Assembly (NCBI RefSeq): GCF_040436345.1
Contig: NC_133218.1
Location: 2,108,021 to 2,172,020 of the forward strand
Length of the DNA: 64,000 bases
Origin: Pagrus major
Taxonomy: Eukaryota > Chordata > Actinopteri > Spariformes > Sparidae
Direction of reading: 5' to 3'
Positions 14,869 to 27,295 of this stretch are shown in pieces. Under the pieces are notes generated by a model, which saw nothing but the letters and a program-made list of their open reading frames with translations, did not search any database and was not told the DNA's origin. The position numbers and the translations under genes are program-made. How positions within the stretch are numbered: position 1 is the stretch's first letter; each line of letters starts with the position of its first letter.

Positions 14869-17800
14869 CTACATACTGCAGCGATATAGGCGGTTCACCC
14901 GAAGGATGTCAGTAGGACTCATCTGGGTGGCCCGGCCAATGGCTACATTGCTGTTGGGGGTGGGAATGATCGTTGGCTGCCTGTTCCTGGAGAAGGCAAA
15001 CCTACAATGCAAACACACAGTATTAACGAGCAGTTTAAATCGCATCCCTGCATGTACTCTTTTCTAAACTGCTCTGATCACATTCAGCAAGACACAATAA
15101 TTCATTCCTGCATAGCTGCATTACACATACAGTATATTACTATATATTACATTTAGTGTGACGCTAATGTTTTGGGTTTCTCAACTTATCAAATACTGAT
15201 GCGGGTTGGCCGCTATCAGATAGCGTCTGTACTCCACGAGTTGGGAATGACACTCAAAAATCGACCATCTTTCAAATTGGAGGTTTAAGTTCAATTATTC
15301 CATCGAGATGCTACCTTCCATAGTGCATGACAGAGTTGTAGTCATAGGGAGTGCCAAGGTTCCTTGTTTGGATCCTCCTGAAATTGAACTCCATTCCTGC
15401 AGGGCACACATAGCTCAATCAATTATGGTCTGTTTTATCACAGTTTGCCGATCAAAATAGCAGAGAAGCGCTCTAGGTGAAACCAGTGAATCTATCTACA
15501 TAACAATGTGTCTGTCTGGTTCCTTCTGTAACTTCCTAATGGTTTTATGGTTACTCATTCTAGAGATCTCGATAAGCACATCACTAACACCCCAAGCTAC
15601 TATACCTGCTGAAATCATATGATAAAGTGAAGTGAAGTCACGATTTTGTTTATTTATGTGTACATTGCAGTTTTCACTTGTGTTCCTTAAAGTGACAAAG
15701 GTCAATTACCCTAATTGTAACACAACGTTTTTGGTTATTTATAAGTTTTACAAAGTTGCATCTATATTCTGCAAAATGGAATGCTTTTCAAATTGTTGGT
15801 CAGTATTGTCAATAAAGCAACCCACCAGGTATGACATTCTGTAGCAGGATGCGAACATGCTGGTCCCTGTCAGACCGGGTCTGTTCATGGTCGAAGCCCA
15901 GGGCATGGAGCAGCTCGTGTTGGATAATCTGCTGGAAAACACAGCCCTGGCGATTCAAAGACACTATCTGGGCATTACCACGACGCCCGACAAATGAAAA
16001 ACACCTGAAAGAAAACAGTACATGTTTAAAAATGTTTTATTGTCCATTTTCAGCTGTATTTTAGCTAACATATTTAACATTTAATTGAAATTACCCCCAG
16101 ATTACCACAATAATTACATCAAATGTATTGAAAATCACCCCCTTATTATTTGCTAATAATATTCAACCATTTACCAATAAGGAGTAAATAAATAGCTGGA
16201 AATTTATTTAATACATCTCCAGGAAACTGTTTTCTGTTTACCTGCTGCTGACAGGCATTTAAATTTTCTACCAGTTTCTGTCTACCTTCCCCTCAGCAGG
16301 CCATAAAATTGAAGTACATTTTTCAACCATTTGAAATATGTTACTTGACATGAAATTTGTGGACCTGTAAAATGTGTTACCCCATTGTTTTATGTTTGGG
16401 TGTTGTGGCTGCAACCATAGGATTCTGATGATGGTTTTTTTGGCAATTGAAAGTAGTGTTCTTAATAAATACATTTTCTTTTTCATAATCTGATATCTGA
16501 TCTGATATGGTCTTAGCTTATTCCTTATTGTAAACTATTTTGCCTATTTTCTCTACTGGGAGTAAATTAAACTACCAATCAGTAGGGCCTTGGCTCCTCT
16601 TGACCTCTTTAACAGGGTCTATAACAGATTGCATTCATGCATATGTGGGATGTGTATTGTGTGGTCCATACCCTGAGCGAGACTGGATGTCCACGAAGTC
16701 CCTCTGGCGATTCAAGGGGGTGAAGCGGATGCAGGTGGACGCAGCAAATGACCGCAGACCTTGGACGATGGCATTTCTCTCTCTTTGGGCTTGACAGGAA
16801 AAAAAGTTTAGAAGATATTGTCCCTGCCATCGTAATCTTCTAACTACTACTGCTAGTTAGTAGTTAATGCCACTGTTAAGTGTGCATGTGATATTGATTA
16901 ATCATGAGTTATATTTACTGTATAACAGAGCCAACATAAACGTCCTGTCTACAGAAAGGGACTGCTTGTTGAGACTTACAGTACTGGTTGGAGATGCGGT
17001 AGGGTACATAGACATTGCCATCAGTGGCTTTAGGCCACAGGCATCCTCGCTGTGTACAGGGATCAGCGTTCTGCAGACCTGTTGGCATTGCTATGTCTCC
17101 AAACATCACTAGAGGTTCATCAAAGTTCTTTCCTGGAGAATGACATAAGGATAGCTGAAAATGATTTTGTTTTTTTCATAGTACAACATTTACTTTACTG
17201 TTCCACTCTTGGCATGAGGGTAGGTCACATCTCTGTTACTGTACACTGTAACATATCATCAAAGGAAATGAACAGTTGTAAAGTAGTTGCAGTTGAGATG
17301 AACATACCAACATTCCTATTGGCTTTCTCTAACAATGTGGACACACTGAAATCATCATCCTCAATGGTGTTGCCTGCAGAGTAAAAGAGTTGCATGTATC
17401 AGTTGCACTATGTAAGACTATATAGTTACAGAATGTTACTGTTCAAAAGTATCCACGTCTTACCAGAGTACTCCTCACTCTTTTCCAAAGAAGCCTAACA
17501 CAAAAAAGTAAAAGGTAAAAGAAGACAGTTGAATGAATACAGAGCCACAGTAGTCTTGTATGAATGAAACATGTGAATGTTCTCTCTTATATGAAGTTCA
17601 CATAGACAGTTTAGTTCCAGCAGAGCTTTGACATCAATTTTAGAATCCTGTGGGAAGTGCAAGTCCTAGAGGTAAAAATGGTGGGCATGGTGGAAACCTT
17701 AAAAACTAGTATTTCTTTTTCTAAAATTCAATGAACATCTTTGAAAGGTAGAAAAAGCTAAATGGATTCATTCACAGAATTAAAACTGAATTGCAATTCA

Positions 17801-17991
17801 AAATTACAAAGCATAGCATGAAATACAAAATCACATTATCCTTTTTGCAATTTACCAAATGATCAGTCTTGGTGAATGATGAAGCATCTGTCTGTGCATA
17901 TAAATGCAAAGTATCTGCTGATACTTACCTGTACAGTAAAACTGTAGACTGAGCAGAGGAGGACACTGAGCACAGCAGCCTGCAGGATCAT
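14869..17991 (-). CDS. C6AST-type astacin metalloprotease, gene B
   Basis: Second secreted astacin. Eight exons: 17929-17991, 17464-17494, 17308-17373, 16980-17132, 16672-16789, 15826-16004, 15315-15396, 14869-15001. The sum is 825 nt, i.e. 274 aa, with every phase consistent. Residues 1-17 or so form a signal peptide ([17 protein letters not shown]). The propeptide has FGD (Asp66) as aspartate switch. Mature NADPC begins near 75. The zinc motif [12 protein letters not shown] is at 173-184 and the Met-turn SVMHY at 225-229. The six family cysteines are present. It differs from genes A and C in having a 31-nt exon 2 instead of 4 nt, a start codon in the first exon, and a terminus reading Cys-Ser-Met-stop. 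The first base of its Ser codon begins GTATGT at exactly the spot where A and C have their last intron donor, so an unseen final exon is possible. Family known; exact substrate inferred only broadly. Confidence 0.9.
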
Positions 17992-18050
17992 GGCTGATTG
18001 TGAGACAGCAGCAGAACAAGGAAATGTTGGGGAAGCAGAAGTGTTTGAAC

Positions 18051-18057
18051 TTATATA
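18051..18057 (-). promoter_or_regulatory. TATA box of astacin gene B
   Basis: TATATAA on the minus strand about 60 bases upstream of the gene B start codon. This places transcription start near 18025 and leaves a short leader with no need for a noncoding exon, unlike genes A and C. Confidence 0.65.
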
Positions 18058-18059
18058 GG

Positions 18060-21000
18060 TGGGAATGTCACCCAACTTTCATCCTAATATGGCATACTGC
18101 TCACAAAAGGCATGTTGACAAATTTTGCTCAGTTGGAAGTGGCAGTTATTACTTAAAATGGACTGTGGCTTGTGTAACATATGGGCCTGTCTCCACACAG
18201 GAGCAGACTGCTGATTTTAGCAATCAATGGCACACTATAAAAGACAAAGGTGAAGCTGATCAGTTAATCCACACCTGATTTTAAAAAGTTGAGACACAGC
18301 ACTGTTTCCTTGAAATTATGTTTAGGCCCTGGCAGCACTGTTAAGGTCAGGAAAAGTGTGAAAATCTGTTGTCTGTCTAGTGAAAAAGTCAGCATTGACT
18401 TGAGACTAATACTTTTGATTAACATAGACTGATGTCACAATCTTTCCCTAAACCTTAACCAAAGTGCTTTTGTTGCCAAGACTCAACTGGTCAGGACTCA
18501 AAGTGTTGTTTTTACACTGTTCCCAAGTCCATGTAGCAATATCCTTAACACAGCCATGTGTTTAACAAAATGGCCCCTTTCATACCCAATCACCTGATAC
18601 CAATGAACCTGTTTACCTGGGGAATGTTCCAGAGAAGTGTATTTGGTGCCCCTGAATATATTTACAAAAAACATTGAAGTTGATGAGGCTCTTTAAATAT
18701 AATGAAATATTCTATATGCCCTGTGCATCACTGTATACACTTACCCCCAATTTAAGCCACAGGAAGGTCTGAACTAACTGAAGGTCTGAAAGAACTCATA
18801 AGGCCCCTATCATTTATGTTTTGATTGTATTATTTTTAAAAATATGATTTGATCACTTTAGATGATCACAAGTGAAATATTACTTACTCACCTGGAAGCT
18901 AAACAACAGCACTGCTTGAGCTGGTGTGTTTATCACTTACTAAAGGAGACATTTTAGTTTTTCAGTCTAACAATGTGAAATTTAAGCTAATGAATACTCC
19001 TAAAATAGGTGATGATTAAAAATCATGAAATGCTACTGATGCAGCATATCTTTCATATAATGTTCTACTGAATGCATATTCAACACATTATGGAGATATA
19101 AGAAGGAAACGACACTAAAGACAACTAGAATATTTTCATTTAAAGGATGGTGAATAAAAACCTGGGTCTGAATATTTCATTGTAAATATCATATCACTTT
19201 AATTTATGAAGGAAACAAGCTGTTAAAGTACATGTGATAACAACGTTATAAGATGAGCTTTTAATCCTTTAGGGAAATTAAAGGCGAAAACGAATCGATG
19301 GTTTTAGAAAATCTTCAGTATGTTACAAGCAGACCTGCCACATTTAATGATCACAGGGGTCCCTTGGAGAAGTTTCTGGTGAATGGATATATAGGCTTAT
19401 TTCTTGCTTTATTAATAAATCATTTAGAAATACTTTATGGATCAGTTATGACACATAAATAGATTTTTTTTAGGAAAATGCCTTCAGCTGCTGTTTATCC
19501 TCCTCCAAAATGACAGTGGCTTTGTCTTAACTCTTTAGTTAATCAGAGTCCCCTCCAATAGACTGGTCGGCCACTTACTTTCTGGAAAAAAATTGAATTA
19601 ATGTTTGCACATTTGCACAACCCCTCTGTTTGGTTAAGATCAGGCATGAGGAGTTGCAAAAGCCTTTCTTAGCCATATGACTTCTCTAAATTGTGGGCAC
19701 TGTTGCAGTATGGATCTGGTTTACACACAGTCTCGCAACGTCTTGAAAAAACAGGAACAATGACAAAGCAAAAAGCTCAGATTGGATACTGATTTGCATT
19801 AAAGTTTTGCTTTCAGAAAATCATTGATATCATATCTTTTATTTGACAACATAACTTGTTTAAATATTGTCAGAGACTGCCTCAATGACAGCAGCAATAT
19901 CAAAACCTGTCATGAGTGTTTTTATTTCCAGCTTTAATCTGACCAGTTCCTCAACAAAAAGACTACATTTGACACAGACTATGTCGTTTAAAAACAGTTT
20001 AACATATTTGCTGTTACCTCAGACATTTTGCAATAACTAATAGTACATACATCAGTACATATGTAAACAAAATACATGCATCATTTTTTATTTTAACAAA
20101 TAGACAAGAAACAAGTGTACATCAAATTAACTCAAAACAACTATGAACTACATTAAAAGTCAGTGAAAGAAAATAAATTGTAAAATTGCTTGTAAAATTA
20201 TGTTTTAATTCACAGGAACCAATTAAATGTATGCATATAAAAGGAATAATAAACTGTAATGTAATGGCCTTCGCACTGTCAGTGCTCGGGCCCTAATAAT
20301 CCTTACAGATACAACAGGGCCTAAATATTTCTGCATGTAAATATTGAAATCATGGCAAATAAATGTCATCATTTTACATCACAAAGCAGACTTCTGTAGG
20401 CAGTGCATCAGTTGTACAGTGCTGAGATTATGTGATCCAGTCTGCTGCAACAACTTGTCATCACATCACAGTCGCAAGAATGAGACTGAGACATTTCTAA
20501 ATAGAGCTAATGTGGCTTTGTGTCTTGTAACATGTCTACTGATGTAAGAACAGTTGAGAAACTGTCTCAGTATCTCATGTTTGATCACTGTAATCCACAT
20601 ACTGAATTGTATAATTTTCTACCTGTTTGAGAGAGACTAGAGCCTTTTCAAATTAATAGTTCTGTATATTTCCTTGATTGATATGTATAGTCAGAGGCAC
20701 TACAGCATCACACTTATGAGCAGGATAAGGAATAGAAGAGCAACGATTTCAAAAAAATGATGGATTGACAGATTTAAGAGGTATGTGAGAGGGTATCTCA
20801 CATAGAGTATTACAATTTCCTTGTATCCTTTCAGCTGCTTGACATTTTCAGTTTTATATCCCTTCTATCATCTACAAAAAATAAGTTTGTGCTTATTGTC
20901 AGAGAATACAAGACAATGCTATTTAGAGGTGTAAAACATTCATTATACTCTATACTCACTACTCACTAGTCCACTATATAGTCAGTTCAACATTTTGTAG

Positions 21001-22625
21001 TGTGTGCGAACGTATAGTGAGAAGTATTATAACCTAGTTGACTCAAAGTATCCTATGATGCATTGTGAAAAGTAGAGCTCAACTTGCCCAATTTGATCCT
21101 TCTTTATTAAACAAAGAGGAATTCATCAATCCTCCTTCAAGACTCCTCTCAAAAGAAGACTTTTCAGTGGCTCAATGACCAGACAAGATCGATCAGATGG
21201 GACTGCAGAAAAGAAGCTCTCTAATGGACAGACAGAGAGACTGGTTTCACATCTCCATGACATTTACAAAGTACACATGGTACAAGGTATATTTAAAAGG
21301 TATTTATTTGAAGGTTTAGTTGTTGAGTCCTGCTACATCTATTTAGATTGTTGAGGATGAGTTCAAGAGTCTCATGGCCTGAGGAATGAAGCTGCTCCAT
21401 AGTCTGGTGGTATGGCAGCGGATGCTTCTTTTGACAGATGGCAATATCTTACAAACAAATATCTTACAAACATCTTACAAACATCTTTTGACAAAATACC
21501 AACTCTCTGTTAAAATTGCAGGGGCAAGATTTTTTCTATGGTTATTGAGAACAGAGCCAGAGTCTTACGCAGCACTGACTCTGTTATAAACCTTCCCCCA
21601 AAAATCCTTCTCTTCCTCTGATATGGTGATTTTAAATCCACTTCAGAGTCCACCAGCAGTTGATATTTTTTTGCCCATCTCCTATCCCCAACTTGACAAA
21701 AATTATTTCTGCCATCTGTTTAAGTTTGTGTCTGTGCACACCATGTATTTTTGTATTTTAAGACTTACATCTCTTTTTGCCTTGTTAATCTATTTGGCCA
21801 GTTATGTTTGCTGTAAAACACTTTGTGACAAACTTTATTTTTTTAAAACACTCCATAAATACATGTTGACCTTGACAACCGACTGTCATTAACCAAGCAT
21901 TTTTCCTGTTGATGATATGTTAGATGATCAGGTTTATCCATATCAGAAATCTAACTATATATCATTTTGTATTGATATCAGCGTTATCACTGGTGCTGTA
22001 TGGGGAGAGTTGTAGTTAATGGCTGAGTCCTTTGGAGGGCATCACTTTACAAATGATTAGTCATGATATTTTCTCTATGAGTCTTCTTCCACATTAATAT
22101 TGAGCACAAATTTTTGTCTTGAAGATATCGTTAATGGTGTAAGTGTTAAACCATAATCATTTGAGCAATATTAATAAAAATATGTTAGACCAGAGTAAAG
22201 AAGACTCGTGCACATTCTAATGATGTCTCTGGACTGACCAGCTCACTATGGGCACATTCAGAAATCACGACTGTCCTCCATTGGACACAGTCAGAAACTA
22301 CACTGACTACACTGAATATAGGGCCAATACATTTGGAGAACAATCTTAATGTGCACAAGAATTTCCAAATGATATTGACTTCAAGAGTCAAAGAGTTTGA
22401 GTTTCTGAACTTGCAAAATTATGTTTGGTTGTGTAGTTGTAGACAAAGTGCGTAAAAAAGATATTTTGTTGTTTCTAACGCATGGCTTGGAAATAAGAGA
22501 AACATTAAATGTGTAAGTCAGAATGGGGAATAGTTAAAGTTAAATTGAAATTTCTTAAATCAAAGGGAAATAATCGTTACCTCTCAGCAATACAATTTTT
22601 TTAGGCTACAGCTGTCTCACTAATA
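18060..22625. other. intergenic, few features
   Basis: AT-rich DNA between astacin gene B and the Tc1 relic. No exon-like blocks with splice sites were found. About 21340-21450 (AGTCTCATGGCCTGAGGAATG, then GGTATGGCAGCGGATGC) resembles a widespread fish retroelement tail. Other short frames show no recognisable protein. Confidence 0.5.
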
Positions 22626-22629
22626 GGTA

Positions 22630-23360
22630 TATATACACCGATCAGGCATAACATTATGACCACCTGCCTAATATTGTGAAGGTTCCCCTTGTGCAGCCAA
22701 AACAGCTCTGACCTGTCAAGACATGAACTTAAGACCTCTGAGGGAGTCCTGTGGTGTCTGGCACCAGGGCGTCCCTTTGTCCTCCCTCATGTCTTCGTCA
22801 GTTTGTTTCGTTTCCCCTCCGTGATGTTCCGTGATTTCCTGTTCCCGACTTTCTCAGTGTTAGCCTGTGTTAGCCTGTGTCCGTCTTGGTCTGTGTTCGT
22901 CCATGTTTCCCCGTGATGTCACCCTGTGTTCTCCACCAGCTTCTTCCCCAGTGTTTCCTCCAGTGACTCTTCGTGTCTACCGTTTTGATATGTTTGTAGT
23001 TTTGGTGTCTGGTTTCTCTTTTGATTTGTACTTTGCTTTTGTTTGCACTTTGTTTTAGCTTTTAGTTGTTACTTTGTTTTTGTCCTTGTGACGCATTTTA
23101 GTTGTTCTGTATTCCTCATTTTTTGTATTCAGCTTTGTTTATTAAAAGCTCGCCTTTTGTTTTCCCTTATCCTGCCTCCTGTGTGTGTGCCTGTGTGTCT
23201 GCACTTGGGTCCTCCATTTAGTGTAACCTTAATCCTTGACATGGTGTTTGGATGGGTGGTGCGTGTCAAGTGGCATTCACATGAATGCCAGCACCTAAGG
23301 CTTCCCAGCAGAACATCACATTGTGATGAGATGATCAATGTTATTCATGTCACCTGGTGA
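22630..23360 (-). pseudogene. Tc1/mariner transposase relic, interrupted
   Basis: The right-hand plus-strand end starts ACACCGATCAGGCATAAC, a familiar Tc1-type terminal sequence in fish. Read on the minus strand, 23240-23310 encodes MFCWEALGAGIHVNAT, typical of the transposase core. 22680-22785 encodes the C-terminal TPQDSLRGLKFM, a stop, then QVRAVLAAQGEP. The two parts are separated by unrelated sequence (about 22787-23238), and most of the catalytic domain is missing. It is non-functional. Confidence 0.75.
22787..23238 (+). mobile_element. repeat fragment inserted in the Tc1 relic (retroelement-tail-like)
   Basis: T-rich block ending CTGCACTTGGGTCCTCCATT and TAACCTTAATCCTTGAC. A related block lies in reverse orientation at about 49780-50380 (CTGCATTGTGGGTCC on the minus strand). 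Such tails are common at the ends of fish retroelements. The class is not certain, and the three overlapping frames are not genes. Confidence 0.4.
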
Positions 23361-23599
23361 CGTTTTGTGGTTATATATACATATATATGTGTGTGTGTGT
23401 GTGTATATATGTATCGATCAGCCATATGTATATGAGATAGAAATATAAGAGATATGAAATCAATGAATGTCACTAGTGAAACAACTCAACTCATTCCTAA
23501 GTTATCACATGTAAACTACCCCAGTAACAAATTGGCCACATTTTCATACTCTGACTCTGACTATGTCAGTCACATATAGGTTTTGACCTAGCTCACTTG

Positions 23600-23830
23600 T
23601 TTCCCCCTGTTTGCACTCTCTAGGTGTGCTAGGGTTGACGAGTTGACGAGTTGCCAGCTCATCACAGGGCCCTTTCTGATGGCAGAGGCTGCCACTTAAG
23701 GTGCCATTTGCACATCAGGGGCAATTTTGGGGTTCAGTATCTTGCTCAAGGATACTTCGACATGTAGCTCAGTTCCACCGAGGGGAAGGATTCGAACCAG
23801 CGACCTTCTGATTGTTGGTCCTCGAAGCAG
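23600..23830. repeat. degenerate dispersed repeat with a tRNA-like B-box motif
   Basis: Contains CTTGCTCAAGGATACTTCGA and GGATTCGAACC, blocks seen together in a common fish repeat. The B-box-like motif may point to a SINE origin. There is no cloverleaf and no complete tRNA. Confidence 0.35.
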
Positions 23831-23995
23831 CTTTGCTACATATTTGTATGCCTGGCCATTTCACAGTGGTTGTTTCGTGCTGTGGGTATTGACAACAGTC
23901 TGTTGAATGTCCCACACTGATAAGAGCAGAGGAGTGTATTTTTTTTTCTCTCTGACCGAGTGACAGATGTTTCAGACTCAGACTCAGTTTGAGTT
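23820..23995 (+). repeat. duplicated block, copy 1
   Basis: About 175 bases (AGCAGCTTTGCTACATATTT through GTTTCAGACTCAGACTC) recur in direct orientation at 24690-24865 with only a few differences. A TA repeat, a MITE and another repeat lie between the copies. Confidence 0.85.
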
Positions 23996-24002
23996 CTATC
24001 TA

Positions 24003-24016
24003 ATATATATATATAT

Positions 24017-24072
<56 letters not shown>
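24003..24072. repeat. (TA)n microsatellite
   Basis: Nearly pure TA dinucleotides. The MITE at 24080 sits at its edge, and a TA/TG tract resumes on the far side (about 24380-24412). Confidence 0.95.
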
Positions 24073-24079
<7 letters not shown>

Positions 24080-24379
24080 CGGTAACACTTTAGATTAGGG
24101 AACACATATTAACCATGAACTAGTTTCTTGTTAGCATGCATATTAGTAGCATATTGGCTGTGATTAAGCCATTATAAATCACTTACTAATGCCTTATTCT
24201 GCATGATCATATTCTGCAACTACTAGGCCATTAACTACTGTGAGAGTTTTCCCTCAATAACTTCCTAATCACTGCTTATTGATAGTGAGTTAGGGAGTTG
24301 TTGTAAACCACTTAATAAGAATAAGCTAATAAGAAACTAGTTCATGGTTAATATGTGTTCCCTAATCTAAAGTGTTACC
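24080..24379. mobile_element. palindromic MITE inserted at a TA repeat
   Basis: Terminal inverted repeats of at least 45 bases: GGTAACACTTTAGATTAGGG at the left and its reverse complement ending at 24379. They differ in very few positions and continue into TTAACCATGAACTAGTTTC on the inner side. The element is about 300 bases, has no coding capacity, and is bounded by TA on both sides. Confidence 0.85.
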
Positions 24380-24414
<35 letters not shown>

Positions 24415-24429
24415 CGTATGTATGTACAT

Positions 24430-24622
24430 GTACGTCAGCGTGAGACAAGGAGCAGCTGACAAACAGTCCTCCCTCACAAATGTCCGTTTAGTAGCTGCTA
24501 TGTAGCTTTCTGTCATATCACATGATCTTTTTTGAACTGGACAGACTCTGATAAGGCGCATGTGATAAACCCAATTTTAATTCTAACCCACATTAAGTTT
24601 GGTGCTGTTATTTATGGGCCAA
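24430..24622 (+). repeat. dispersed repeat pair, copy 1
   Basis: GTCAGCGTGAGACAAGGAGC through CCACATTAAGTTTGG recurs at 26317-26595 in the same orientation. Both copies start next to a TA/CA tract. The second copy carries about 90 extra bases. Non-coding. Confidence 0.8.
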
Positions 24623-24689
24623 AATGTTTAAATATATGATTATATTAATTATGTTAAATAAAGGTAGTTCATTCTTTCTTTGGTTCAGT

Positions 24690-24865
24690 CCTCAAAGCAG
24701 CTTTGCTACATATTTGTATGCCTGGCCATTTCTCAGTGGTTGTTTCGTGCTGTGGGTATTGACAACAGTCTGTTGAATGTCCCACACTGATAAGAGCAGA
24801 GGAGTGTATTTTTTTTTTGTCTTTCTCTCTGACCGAGTGACAGATGTTTCAGACTCAGACTCTGG
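24690..24865 (+). repeat. duplicated block, copy 2
   Basis: Near-identical direct copy of 23820-23995. The following about 150 bases (to 25019) stay open in one frame but match no protein family I know and lack supporting splice sites. Confidence 0.85.
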
Positions 24866-25029
24866 CAGCTCTCCAACACAGTATTTAGATGTTGGGAAGG
24901 ATGCAGTGAAATATGTTGTTCAGACAATCAGAACAATTGCGGGATTCCTGAAATACACAATAGACCTTCCAAGCCTCGGAGAAATACAAGAGCTCTTGAC
25001 CAGTATATACTGTATGTAAAAGACTCAGA

Positions 25030-26220
25030 CCTCACATGTGTAACTGTATTGTGTAAACTTGTAATTAAATGTAAAAATGCATTCCATTACAAAATGTGGT
25101 GTTTTTTTATTGGCTGATTCCACAGTTTTACATCTCACTATATTTTTTATAAGTACATACAAATGAATACGTACGAACAGTATTTCCCCAGCACAGTACC
25201 TACTGAACAGTGTCGGGGAAGCTGCTTTGAAACTACCTACACTTTTGTTGAAAGTGGCAGTCACACTTAAACCTACTCAACATACTAATGCTATTTCACA
25301 TCTAATGTGACAAGAAACATTTACTTTTATTTCATATAATAAACAAAATACCAGAAGTATGGTCACACATTAATTAATGATACATTTATAGATAATTGCA
25401 TTTTAGTCAACTGTTATTTAACAGTTAACAATAATTAAACACATTCTAAACCATTTATTAAGCAATAATAAAATGTAATAAACATCAGTTGTTACTTTAC
25501 AATAAAGAATTGCTTAATACATCGTTTCTAAAGCATTTCGTTGTTTATTTACAAATAACTAAAGCGTAGTTAGCTGTAACGTTACCATTTTTTTTAAATG
25601 ATGATTATTATACAGTGTTACCATTTATTGTTATATCACTGTTAAGTAGGCTACTTTATTAAACATATGCATTACTATTATATTGCTTTTAAGTAATTTC
25701 TTTGACAAATGCATTATTATTCCAAGGTGTAATGAATTACACGACAAAACAAGTTTATCCTAGTTGTCAGAACTCCAGCAGCAGTAATATTTTCATACAC
25801 TTCAATGATAAATGAAGGCCCCTTCATTATGGACAGGTGTCACTCTGCCCTGTACCATTAAACTAGCCTGTTTCATTGATTTTCTTCTGCATCAGAAGAC
25901 GGAGAGGTGCAGGTGTGTCCGTGCAGGAGCTGGAGTTCAATTCTAATCTTTTAAACCTTTATTATAAAATAAACTGTATCAGTGGAAGTGTTTCATTGTA
26001 GTGACCCACTGTTTAGTGGAAAACATAGCTCGCTACTGAAATAAAAAAAACATGATTGTGTAAATAGCTGCACCACCCAACTCCAAAACTCCCAAACATT
26101 GCTGTTCTTTAACTTGTTTAAATACCTCTTAAAAACAGGTGAGTCATATAATTAACTGTTGTGAGAAGCAGCTAAGTGAACAAATGTATATGTTTTAGTT
26201 TTATATTTTAAACACATTTA
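25030..26220. other. intergenic, AT-rich, nothing recognised
   Basis: No exon-like block, terminal repeat or tandem array was found in this stretch. Confidence 0.5.
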
Positions 26221-26223
26221 TTA

Positions 26224-26228
<5 letters not shown>

Positions 26229-26273
<45 letters not shown>

Positions 26274-26300
26274 CACACACATATATATATATATATGTAC
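26229..26300. repeat. (TA)n/(CA)n microsatellite
   Basis: TA dinucleotide run passing into ACACACAC and back to TATATA. It precedes the second copy of the 24430 repeat, as in the first copy. Confidence 0.95.
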
Positions 26301-26316
26301 ATGTATATACTGTATG

Positions 26317-26600
26317 TCAGCGTGAGACAAAGAGCAGCTGACAAACAGTCCTCCCTCACAAAGGTCCGTTTAGTAGCTGTTATGTAGCTTTCTGTCATAT
26401 CACATGATCTTTTTTGAACTGGACAGACTCCTATAAGGCACATGTGATAAACCCAATCTAAGAAAAAATAACGTAAGAAATTAAAACCAAAAGCTCCATT
26501 AAAATGAACATTGTATGGCCAAAAGTATGTGGACATCCCTGCTCACATATTTTAATCCTAACCCACATTAAGTTTGGCGCTGTTATTCATGGGCGAGGGC
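26317..26600 (+). repeat. dispersed repeat pair, copy 2 (with insertion)
   Basis: Direct copy of 24430-24622. About 90 bases are inserted near 26460-26550 and include GTATGGCCAAAAGTATGTGG, which resembles the terminal repeat of fish mariner elements. Confidence 0.75.
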
Positions 26601-26950
26601 TCTGTAGTTCAGCACAGCAGTCAGTGATATTTTATATTTTCAAATTGTTTTCAGGTTGTTAAAAGTAATTTCCTGTTTCAACATGATAATATCCCCATGC
26701 ACAAAGCCAGTTCCATAAATAAATGTTTTTCCCATTTTAGTGTGGAGGAAATTGATCTGCACATACCTCTGACCTCAACCCCATCCAACACATTCACGAT
26801 GAACCAGAACGACAACTGTGAGTTAGACCTGATCAGCCAACATTAATGTTGGACCTCACTGGCACTATAAGAAACCTTTTTATTGCTGCATAGAGAAATG
26901 CAATACTGTACTCCAATGCACGCACACACCTGTGAACAGATGTAATTTTT
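26505..26950 (+). pseudogene. mariner transposase relic
   Basis: A mariner-like end (GTATGGCCAAAAGTATGTGG) is followed at about 26775-26935 by a degenerate frame including SDLNPIQHIHDE, which matches the conserved 'DLNPIEH' block after the last catalytic aspartate, then further residues with in-frame stops. The N-terminal two thirds are missing. It is non-functional. Confidence 0.65.
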
Positions 26951-27063
26951 CACACATGTTGCAACGGCTCAGAAGTTTCCATTTACAGTGATAAAGGTGT
27001 GCTGCTATGTTTGCACATTCTGATATATCATGTTGTTGATTAGCTCTTGGAGTACATGGACAG

Positions 27064-27119
27064 CATAAAAACTCTCACTGAATAACAATGAGACACTTGC
27101 TCTCTCTGCAGGAGTTAAG
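27064..27119 (+). promoter_or_regulatory. TATA-like box and noncoding first exon of astacin gene C
   Basis: CATAAAAAC at 27064 is followed by a short untranslated exon ending at 27119 with a perfect GTAAGA donor. The acceptor before the coding exon is TTATTACAG (to 27282). The arrangement mirrors gene A. Confidence 0.6.
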
Positions 27120-27295
27120 GTAAGATCCCCGTCCTATTTTACCACTATAACTTTCAGTGTTCTTATACAGTGTCATTGATTTAGCTGACAGCCTGGCATG
27201 TTACATTAATATTTTGACATGCAGAGTATTATATCCTCCCCCTCCTCATCTTCTTCACCCTCTTTCTCTCTGGTTATTACAGGTCCGTTTCAACC

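Noticed and set aside
23780-23810. tRNA-like B-box sequence
   Set aside because: There is no A box at the right distance and no cloverleaf. It fits a degenerate SINE-like repeat.
24777-25019. 80-codon frame after the duplicated block
   Set aside because: It begins inside repeat sequence, has no splice sites or promoter, and no recognisable domain.
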